From the NCBI RefSeq assembly GCF_964355755.1, contig NC_092680.1, forward strand, positions 5,931,001 to 5,995,000: a stretch of 64,000 nucleotides of DNA, read 5' to 3'. The position numbers and the translations under genes are program-made. Positions 49,701 through 60,900 of the stretch are shown piece by piece (position 1 is the stretch's first letter; each line of letters opens with the position of its first letter). This DNA comes from Antedon mediterranea. Lineage: Eukaryota > Echinodermata > Crinoidea > Comatulida > Antedonidae. The notes below the pieces were generated by a model. That model had not been told where the DNA came from. It ran no database searches and saw only the letters and a list, made by a program, of their open reading frames with translations.

Positions 49701-52700
49701 ATAATTCATTAGGCAAATACCACCAGGGATGAAAAATCCAACAATTATTCCATAATTTTTTCCCTAATTTTCCCCAAGTGAAACAAAAAGTCAAGGTAAT
49801 AGTAACTTATACTTATATTTGAAAGAAATTGTTGCAAGGAATGTGTATTCATTACATGAGTTGAATAGAGAAAATATTTTCATGAGTTGAAAAATTGATT
49901 TATTTTTCCCATCATGCAATATTCAGGCACACAATGTTGTTACACAAAAATTACCAAATTCTGATTGTGCAATAGTACCTTTAAAATGGGAGGAAAAAAA
50001 TACATAACTTTATCAACCAATCAAATTACAAGGATAGCTTTGGGTTTCTAAAATACTATAGTTCAAATTTTTATACAAATTACGTATTTTTTTATATTTC
50101 GTATTCCAGGTAATACAATGTTACACAAAAATTACAAAATTTATTTTAAAATCTGAGTGTGCAATAGTACCTTTAAAATGGGAGGAAAAAATGACTTCAA
50201 TCAACCAATCAAATTACAAGATTACTTTTATGTTTCTAAAATATTATTAGTTCAAAATTCTATATACATATTTACCACGTTTTGAAACATTAATCTTGTA
50301 TGGATATTAAATAACATCAACAAATGAGAAAATGATGAAATGATGAAATTAATATGCAATAGTGCAGAAAATTTGTATATGGCCGAGTTCATCATGCAAT
50401 ATTCAGCTGTATTGCACAAAAATTACAAAACTTATTCAAAAATCGGATTGTGCAATAGTACCTTTAAAATGGGAAAAAAAAACTGAAAACAAAATGATTT
50501 TTGGAACCAATAAAATTGCAAGGAATACATTTGTGTTTCCAAAATATTATAGTTCAAAATTCTATATACAAATTACATATTTACCACGTTTTGAAACATT
50601 AATTTAATCTTGTAGGGATATTAAATAACATCAACAAATGAGAAAATGATGAAATTTAAATGCACTAGTGCAGAAAATTTGTATAATGGCCGAGATCATC
50701 TACTATTCATGTTTTAACAAACTACAGACTCTAACATTAATTTAGAATTGCTAATTTAATTCCACTGGGAATTAATTAAATTAAATTTGAAACATAATAC
50801 CATGTTAAGGCAAAAGTTGTAATTGAAGTTTCTATGCTGACTTTTTATCACGTCTCGAGATTGCGTATAGATTTACGTCGACTCTTACGAATTGACTTGA
50901 TTATTTAACGGAATCTGCTGTTGAAATAGTGTGGTTATTCGCTATTGCAGGTGATGTAGATTATTAACACATGATTTATTTCTCGAGCTTTGTTAGCGGT
51001 GTTAAATCTGCACATATAATACAAGTGAGCTCGTTTACCAGATTTCTCCTCGTATCTTGTTTACTATGCAAATTTATCTCGGACTGAAGTTATATTTTCT
51101 GCAAAATTTGACATTAGGTTGTACAAAAATGTTTTTGCATTTTATTTGTTGTTCCTGTATAATAACTTTTTCACACTCTTCAACATCTATAAGCACACCT
51201 TGCAACACATATTGTTCAACAAGTGTGAAGGTGTGGTGAGAAATATCCTGTATATATCCAAAGTCACTGCTGTACTAAGACTGATACTTCATTAATGAAA
51301 TATTATTTAATGATTTAGCTGCATTGTGTATGTACTTGATTGATCTGTGGTTATTAGGGAAATATGCATAGTGAGTATTGTACAACTGTAGTGTAGGTTC
51401 AGGTCTGACAAAATTAGTATGTACATAGTTTAGTTGTATAGATATTCATTTTCTTTAAATGTGAAAACTTGTTTTGATACTATTTGTACCATACTATTAT
51501 TAGTTAATTATACATTTCAATGTTTGGTTAAAACTCTGTCTACACTATAAAAATTTATGTGACACAAAGAGTGATGTGCTCATATTTGAAAATGTCATAT
51601 CACTACCATATTTGGCATATTGCACTTTTTTTTTGTCGAACTAGTTTGATAGTGTAGACAGATCTTTAAGAGTAAATTGAGCTTGATTTTAAGATACCAT
51701 GAATACAATGTAAAATCTTAACAGAAGTACAGTTAACATATCAGATGTTCCCTACTTTTATCATAATGAAAATTATTATTATGTAACATTACACATATTA
51801 TTAATAATAAAAATAAGAAATAAAATTGCTAATTAAAAATGTCAAAATACATTTGTATTTTATTATAATATCTGAATAGTTACCAAAATAAAGCCATGGA
51901 TAAAAAAACTTGATAAGCCAAGCTGATTGACAATCTCGTTTGCATATTAATAAAGCTGGTAGTGTTTGTATACAGAGTGTGCTCACTCTTAGCAGTTCAG
52001 CACATCATAAAACACTAACATCCACGTTGTTACCATATGGCACTGTAGACTATGGCATGGATTCTATTCAGAAATTTGGTAAGAATAATATATGATACTG
52101 TGACGGAACTGTTTGAATAATATTACATAAATCATATTAAAACAGGTTGATATTGTATCAATGTTTAAATTATTTTTAATGAATTTTTATTATTTTGTTT
52201 TATTTAATTTCTTTTATTTAAAATAATAATATAACTATTATATTATTATATTATTATTATTAATAATAATAATAATATAATAATATAATAGACAATATTA
52301 TCCAAAATAGTATTAGGGATATATTAAACACAAAGAAAAGTAATTTTACCTTTGAAATTGAATTTATTTTTTAGTACTTGTAGAGCTCTGCGATTACAAT
52401 GTCTATATTGATATTACTGTAGTATTATCTGTCACATTAGATTGACTATTTACCATATCCAGAGGAGCAAGAGCAGTCAGTTGCTCATGTAGAATGTTCT
52501 TCTTCTGTAGGAGCCACCCCTACCCCCTTTAAAACATTCAGTGATTGTTAATAATAATTCATTCTTATATAGCGCTCTACAAGCAAGCTTCTCTGAACGC
52601 TGAACATTATTACCCCAGTCATATTTGGATCAAACACATATGGAAACATACTCCCATAATGCAGCTAGTAATCAGTGCAAAGTTGTGTCTTGATCTAACC

Positions 52701-55700
52701 GGGTACCTATTTATACACCTGGGTGGAGAGAGGCAAACGTAAGTAAAGTATCTTGCCTAAGGATACAAGCAATGCGGCGAGAGTTGGATTCGAACCTCGG
52801 TCTCACGATCAGTAGTCCAACGTCCAACACCCTGCGCCACACGCCACACAGGCTCTAATTTCAATGCAATTCTCATTTAAATAGAAATAAAATTAATTTT
52901 TAAGCAGTTTTGGTATCAGTATATCAACTTCCCCTGTCTTGAAGTGACTTCGTAATTAATGCCACTTCTATCTAACATTATTTATGTTCATTCCTGTTTA
53001 GTACAGTATAGTAGTAACGTAAAGATGAATGATATCAATTAAAATTTAATCATAATTTATAAGTAATCCAAAATAGAGAAACAAATTTTAATTTTTTTTT
53101 TTTTTTAAATACTGTATGAACAATATAACATTTGAATGATTGCGTAGCAAAGTCGCACCTCTGTATAAATTCAGTTGGCTTTATTATTATTTACCTGAAG
53201 TATTATTACTTTATGCAATTTCATCTTGTTATCAGCTTTGATTGATATTTTTAGTATCAGCTGTTCCAATATCACAATACAATACCCACGTCATTATGAT
53301 GCTTTTGTTACCCATGGATTCATCCATCTTAAAATGTAAATACATAATACTTGTCTGCTGCAATAATAACATATTAAAAACGTGACTACAAGAAATAAAA
53401 CCTGATATAATAAAATCCAATTTTCCCATAATTTTCTGCTTAAAGATTTTCCTTTTATTTCAAAGCTATTTTGAAAGTGATTTTATGTAAAGCTCTTTCT
53501 ACACTATCAAGCTTTATGTGACAACAAAATGTAGTGTGCCCATATATGGACATGATGATGTCATATCACTACCATATTTGGGCATATATTACTACCATAT
53601 TTGGACACATCACACTTTTTTGTCAGACTAATTTGTGTAGTGTTATATTCTTTGGTTGTTATCCTAGTGGTTTTTGCTCTTGGAACTAGTATAAATAGCC
53701 CCCTCTACATTCAGGCAGCCAAACATGATTTTTCTTAAACATATGCAATTTAACATGTGAATTATAAGCCTATTATGTTGAAAGATGGCGGTGTTTTAAA
53801 TCTGTGCTTCCTAGGTTAGAAAATCGTAAAGGAAATGGCTGTCTACTACAGGAAGTTGAGTCCATTTTATGCACAGGGAGATTCATACTAAACTAATTAA
53901 TTAATCTTCATTAAATAATGTTATGATTCCGTCTCATCTATGCATTTAATTTATAATAAATTCATGACTATAACGATAATTTTATAGCAATCTGTTATTT
54001 GTTTTATTTCAATATTTTAATTAGGAATAAGTCGTAGAATTCTTATTTCTCTCCCTGTGTTGATAATCATTTAAGATAACTGAATCCCTCGTTTGAGTAA
54101 TTATTTCATGGTATTACTCAAGTTGATTGTTTGGTTGGAATTTGCCATGACTTCCAAGACCCTTCCGACCCAAGACCATCAGTTTGTTCTTCATTTTCAG
54201 TGTCGTAAAAGACCAGGAGGTATAAAAACAAACTTGTTGATTCGTATCTAAACCGGTAAATAATTTCTGTGTGTATGTTTGCCTGGTAATATTTTTATTG
54301 GATTTTATAGTTGTCAGTTTTATTTGGGGATGTTACACCCTGAAGTCGATTTAGAAGTGTGTAGCTATCTTAGCATAACAGGTACTTCCTTAATGTTATT
54401 TTGATCTCAAACAATTCACAAATGTAGGCCTATTCAGACCTACTACAGTGTACTCAATTTTCCTTTCTGTTGTACACAACATACAACTCCATAGTTGAAA
54501 AGTTGACGTAACTTAAATATTTTTTGTTTCAATACGAAAGCTCAAGGTACCAAATTTTGGTACAACAAATTGCGTTTTCATCTCCAGTAAACCATCATCC
54601 TATTATTATTTTAATTTTTAAATGTAGAATCTTGATAATGTATTCACATCCTCGATAACATGTTATGTTAAGTTGCTGAAAATATTATCAATAAATTATT
54701 ATAAATTATCAGTAAATAATATATCACCCTTGATTGATAAATGATTGATTGGATGCATGCAATATACCCAATAGACTTTAACACCGCCTTAATGGCTAGC
54801 TCTACAATAAAATCAGCACGCAAACCTCTTATTATGAATGCTGGTAGCCTGATAAAACTCATTGCCGATAATTAAGTGCCTGTCTTACTAAAGGCAGTAC
54901 AGTAGGATTTATTTCGCAGAATTAATTCCCGAGTTGTTTCATACGTGGTGTACAAAGTGAATTGTATCGTCGTTATTCTGGTCAAAGCAACGCTGAGCTA
55001 TCATGCGTTAATCAGTTAGTGTTGACGGTCGTTTACACGTTTGTAAGCGAAACTCTGAAATCCCTAGGAGCTACACATTGTTGACAATGATTACTGACTT
55101 GTTCAGTCATTAGGTTTGGGCTCTGTGAAAATGGAGATAAAACATGGCAGGCAAAAAACATATGCTACAGTTAAGTGTTGGTAAACGCTATAATGTTACT
55201 TGTTTCATAGCTGGTAAGCTTTTCAACTTATTGATGTTTCAGTTTTGTTTTTTATTTATAGTGATATTTTAGCAAGCTGTTGTTTCCAGGTTTTTGTAAA
55301 ACTAAAGCATTACATTACTTACATCATCTTTGGATAACTGTTTAATAGTTGAAAATAATAGAAATTTAAGTGTACAAGATAAAAACTTTTTCTGTAAAGA
55401 AACAAAATGTAATCATTTTTAGAAAGGTCATTTACTACCATTGCTACTTCTCGAGTTTTGCTCCCATTTGCCATTGGTGAATAAAGCATTATGATTTAAA
55501 TAGTTTTCCAGCTGTTTGACAACAAAATAATTACTGTATTGAACATTTTCATAATTTATAATAGCAATATAGGTTATAACAATTAAATTATATTGTAGTA
55601 GTTTTTTTTAAACAGTAATATAAAAAGCAACAGAAACCAAAGTAGAAAATGAAACATTATATAATATTAAACAACAATACAAATTACTAAACTAAACTAG

Positions 55701-57929
55701 ATAAGAATCAATCAGCTAGCCATGGCATGTTATTTACCAATTTTTGATATATTCAATTTTCTGATAAGAAAGAAAGTCATATTAAACTTGTGTTATACTA
55801 TAATTTTATAAATAAAAAACTATTGGTATGATATTTTGAATGTTGTATTATTTATGTGAGGATACAGTACAAGCCAAGAATAATAAAACATGTTAAGCTA
55901 TGTCTACACTATCAAACTAATCTGACAAAAAAGTGTGATGTGCCCAAATATGATAGTGATATGCCCAAATATGGTAGTGATATGTCCAAATGGTAGAGTG
56001 ATATGACACATCACATTTTTTGTCACATAAAGTTTGATAGTGTAGACAGAGCTTTAAAGACAAAAAAAAGTATCTACAGTATTAATAATATGGAGAGTTT
56101 TACTTTGATTGCAGTGAATGAATTATGATACACAGCCTTCAGCTTTCACTCAAGTGAATTGGTTCTGGTTAAAGTACTTTTGTACTTAAAATAATATTAA
56201 AATGTGAAATAATATGTATATTAATTCTTGGGAATGTACTGTGAAAATTTGTAATTAACGCACACATTCACAACACACAAATGCCAATCTTTACATATTA
56301 TATTAGCTATACTCATGTCGATAAAAAGGGTTTAATTTATTTAATGTCATTATATGGTACAATACTTTTAAGCTCTCTCTACACTATCAAACTCTATGTA
56401 ACAAAAAAATGTGATGTGCCCATATATGGACATGATGATGTCATCTCACTACCATATTTGAGCATCACTACCATATTTGGGCACATCACACTTTTTTTGT
56501 CAAACTAATTTGATAGTGTAGACAAAGCTTTAGAGCACTTTAATGTGAGGATGATAAGGATATTGATTGGTTAATGTATCTGGAGATAAACCCCAAGGAT
56601 AGTGACCTTTTCATACAGTATGAACTCGCTGTATTTAGTACTTAAAATATGCACTTTTGTAAAATTATTCATTAAACAATATCAATACAAAAGTGGAAAA
56701 TGGATATTTAAATTTTTAAACTTAGTGCAATTAGGAAAATGATGCATTTCCATTTGAAGTTGGGTTGATTAAAATGATTTCGAACTCTTATGAAGTAATT
56801 TTTAATGTTTGATTTTTCATATTGAAAATGTAATGTTATGTTACAAAATGGGTTTTTCATAGCTATCTAGTTTTCATGTTTGTGCCTTCTTATTGGTACT
56901 GTAGTCTATTTAGTATCTATTTTACATAGCATAAGCGCGATGGGCTATAACCGATTTTCGGTAATGTTTCTATAATTTTTAGGCAAATTTCTTGATAGAG
57001 TATCTGTAGGCCTACTGTATACATAAATAAAGCTCTATCTAATACTATCAAGCTAGTTTGACAAAATTTGCACAAATATGGTAGTGATATTCCCAAATAT
57101 AGTAGTGATATTACATTATCATGTCCATATATGGGCACATCACATTTTTTTGTCACATAAAGTGTGATAGTGTAGACAGCTTTAAACCATCGCGTGTCCC
57201 AATTTAATCATTGGCACCGTAGCCTGAAAATGATTATTGCATTTACTGGCTTGCATCTAAACCAGGCTTATGCTATGTATAATATAGTGGTGATGGTGGT
57301 AATGAATTGGTAATTTGTAGTTTCATGGTGATGTGTTTGTTTTGTGTTATATTATTAAAGGAACTTAAATAAACATTTCAACTTTTATTGGTGGTGGTGG
57401 TTTAATTTATAGAATAGTTGTAGAATACATTTGTTATTTGTAAATATTTCTAATTATTCTTAAAGTTTATTTTTAAATTACTATAAGAAGTTACGCTCTC
57501 TAGAGTGTAACTTTTATTGTTTGCTTCAGATTTTTATTACATTCCCCACCTTTGTTTTAATTTAGTTTTAAACTCTGTAAATGTTAATGTCAGTTGAACT
57601 AGATTTATACCATTATCGTATTTCAGAATACTTTCACAAATTATCTATTTGAATGTGCATAATGTTTACCAATAATGTTATGAATATTCATAAAATATGG
57701 TAATTTTTTTATCTTCGTAGCTCGTGGACCACATGATGAAGCAGCTCTTACAAAAGGGATTATCTACCCAGCCGCCTACCTAGGCTCAACTCAGCTGTTG
57801 ACAACCAAGACGCCTACTAAGAAGGTGCGGATGCAACAGGCACAAGAAGCTGTTGGCAGGATAAAGGTGAGGCCTAGCATTTTAACGACATTAATACTCT
57901 ACGGTACATGTAAACTGTTCAAGTTTTGT

Positions 57930-57960
<31 letters not shown>

Positions 57961-60900
57961 TTTATTCGGCAAAAGTTCATAAAGTACATTTTACAATTCA
58001 TCTTGCCAGGAGCAAGTAATAGGCATGAGCCCAAACAGAAAACTGCTCTTACTCCATCATTACTTATAAAATACAAAAATAACAAAACTAAGTAGCACAA
58101 ATTAAGTCAAAATAAAACAAAACAAAACAAAGTTATAATGAGATACATCAATTAAAAATAAGCTGCATTGAATAAACAATATAAACAATTACAACTTAAT
58201 ATTTTGAGATCAAATGTTTGGTGAGTTGGGCTTTATGGTGACATAATCTTGAATGTCTTCTGATGGAACCCAGTGGCTCGTTCGTGTCTTCTTCTAACCT
58301 CTCTATAGAAAAAAAACATACTTGTGGGTGATGACAAATTGAACAAAACAATTTCAACAAATTGTCTTTTGTGATCGTTATTATTAAGCCATTAGAATAG
58401 TGCACATTGGACTTTATAAGTAATAATAAGATGCTTAAGTATAATAACCATAAACTTGATGGTCCAAATCTCTATTGTTGTTAATTAAGTTTCTTCGAAA
58501 TCTAATCTAATTATTTTGCTACAGTATTCCAACTATTATACATACAGTATGCTTCTATGTTGCAACTACCCTTATCACTTTGTACAACGTATTGAGCATG
58601 ATCATGTAAGGTAGTGCTGCTATATGGCATCCATGATAATCCCAAGTTTCAGTGTTTAATTCTGACTGACTTTATCATGGTTTTAACTCTGTTTCTACTC
58701 CACTTCCTAGGCCTCAAATGAGATTTAGTAAGCACTGTTACTTGCTGCTGGATATGACCAAAAATAACAAAAAGAAAAACATCATTTTTCATAGATGACA
58801 ATCTATATTATTATTACCATACCAGGTTGCTTTTCAATTTGCTGAATTACACAAGAAAAAAGCTGGCAACTACAGTTAATTTATTATTTCACACAGATCT
58901 AAATGTTAACTTCCAGTTTGGTTTTAAAAAAAGTTTTAGAAGCATGCTGTATTGTAATGTAATTTATTACATTTTTAACATTGCGTTCAATAGTGCATAC
59001 TATTGCACGCCATGTGACCCACAATCAACCAATCAAATGACAGGAATTTATTTAGGGGTTATATAATATACATTATATAGGTCTTAATGGGATTTAATAA
59101 TTAATCACGTAATATTCAACATAAGCATACGGACAAATTTACTTTAGGAGATATTTAGGTTCGAGTACTAACTAGCAATGCCATAGCTATGACAGTTATA
59201 TATTAGAGCTTAAGGCGTCCACATTTTGGGTTAAAAATGATTAGCCTAGTTGCTGTAGCTGAAAATAAGCTGAATAAAATTATACTGTGACAATCATGTA
59301 AAGTATTTAAGAGTAAAAACACAAAAAGATGCTATTCTGGGGTGGAAGCTGTATGCTCTGAAATTTTAGTTTTACTGTACACAGTAGTATAGTAGTAGTA
59401 GTAGATACTGTAAATAGGTCCATACTTTTGTATACTGATATTTTTAAAACTACTGTAATTTGTGTGCGTGTAACAACTTTTATCTCCCCTATCGCTTCAT
59501 GTAGATGGCTCCAAATGGGCTCATCTGTCTGTCCGATGACAGTGGCTGAGTTAAACTAGTACATCAGGGTGTTCCCCCACCCTCCCTATTCTTCCAAAAT
59601 GATGCACTGGGTTTTTTTAAAGTGCACATGAGTTGTATGTACCCTAGACCTCAACTTTCTTATTTGAGATGAATTGATCTACCACCAGAACTATGGTCGA
59701 GGAGAGGCTGGAAACCTGTACACATTTTATGGATACTAATTGCGGTTTGAAAGCTGATTGGTTTTCATAATGTACAATATTAATTATATCTGATGCATAA
59801 AGTATTAAAAATTATATTACAAAGAGTTATACATATTGTTCATTAAGGTGTAGTGTTAATTTACCTGTACACTGTATTGCAGTAAATGATTAACTTTCTT
59901 TCAGTCATTACTAAAGCCATAGCTGAATATTGTTTGATAAATGTCATCATAATTTTCATAAATTATTCTTTCGTTTATAAATTTTTATAGCAATTAACCT
60001 TTCTAATGTAAAGTGTTTTGCTAAAGCTTTTGAGGTTTTTCTAAAACATTATTCAATTCCTCAGAGTAAACGGTTGTCATAAATACTCTACATTACAAAT
60101 TTTAATTATATTTTAAATTAACTGCGCATTTTGAGGTCTGCTTTATTGATTTTTATTAAGGTTATTACCATTTTACATAATTTCATATTACAGATATTGT
60201 GTTTTTTAAAAATATTTTTATACTTAATTTTGAGCTTCTTACTAAATTACAAAACTGTTCAAGCTTTCAAAAGATTGTTTTTGCCACTTTTAGGAGAGTA
60301 GTGCTTGGGTCATCCGCTTCTCCTATGACCATTCGTTCTACTGGCATATTATGCAATAAACACACACACACATTTCTTTGTATAAAACCATCATCCACTC
60401 ACCAAATTTGGAATTGGTTTCTAAATATCTTTTCAATGCAGGTATTTGACCTATTGTAACAATAATCAAACATATATATATTGCTCCAAAGGCATTGTGA
60501 TAATTCCGTATGAGTCTTTCAATTAATTTTAAATGAATCAAAAGTGGGTGAATGCTTGACAGAGGTGGGTTCCAAAGAGATGAAGCAACAAATGAAAAAT
60601 GGCGTCCAACGTTTCATTTCATGTATTGCACATATTATTTGTATCGTCGGGGCCCTCAACTTTGCGCTGATTACTAGCTGCATTATTGTGGCAGTACTGT
60701 ATGTTTCCATACGTGTTTGATCCAAAAAATGACCCGGGTAAAAATGTGCATCGCATTGAGAGCTTGATTTTATATGCGCTATACTGTAAGAATGAACCAT
60801 TATTATTATTGTTATAACTGAATAAATGTGTATGAATATATATTTTTTTATTTATTTTTTTATTTTTTTATTAACAACTATATTTAATGAGGGTGATCCA

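Larger units (their letters stand above)
41283..57720 (+). other. 16.4-kb X11/Mint intron between N-terminal and PTB exons
   Basis: Bounded by donor GAAT|GTGAGT and acceptor CTTCGTAG. It holds three candidate first exons (47876, 52057, 55144), five MITE copies, three SINEs and the tandem repeat at 49914. Patches of higher complexity at 42,230-42,540, 47,460-47,940 and 50,820-51,060 stand out from the AT-rich background and may be regulatory. Confidence 0.6.

Noticed and set aside
51057-51239. 60-codon ORF as another alternative first exon
   Set aside because: No consensus donor in phase 1 before its stop.
57891-58100. Ile- and Asn-run ORFs
   Set aside because: Translation of the AAT microsatellite.
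59505-59565. Possible small exon for the vertebrate PTB insert (ATG GCT CCA after a TAG acceptor)
   Set aside because: Sequence does not match the KLAKSRKKA insert and runs into a stop; the flanking exons already join in frame without it.
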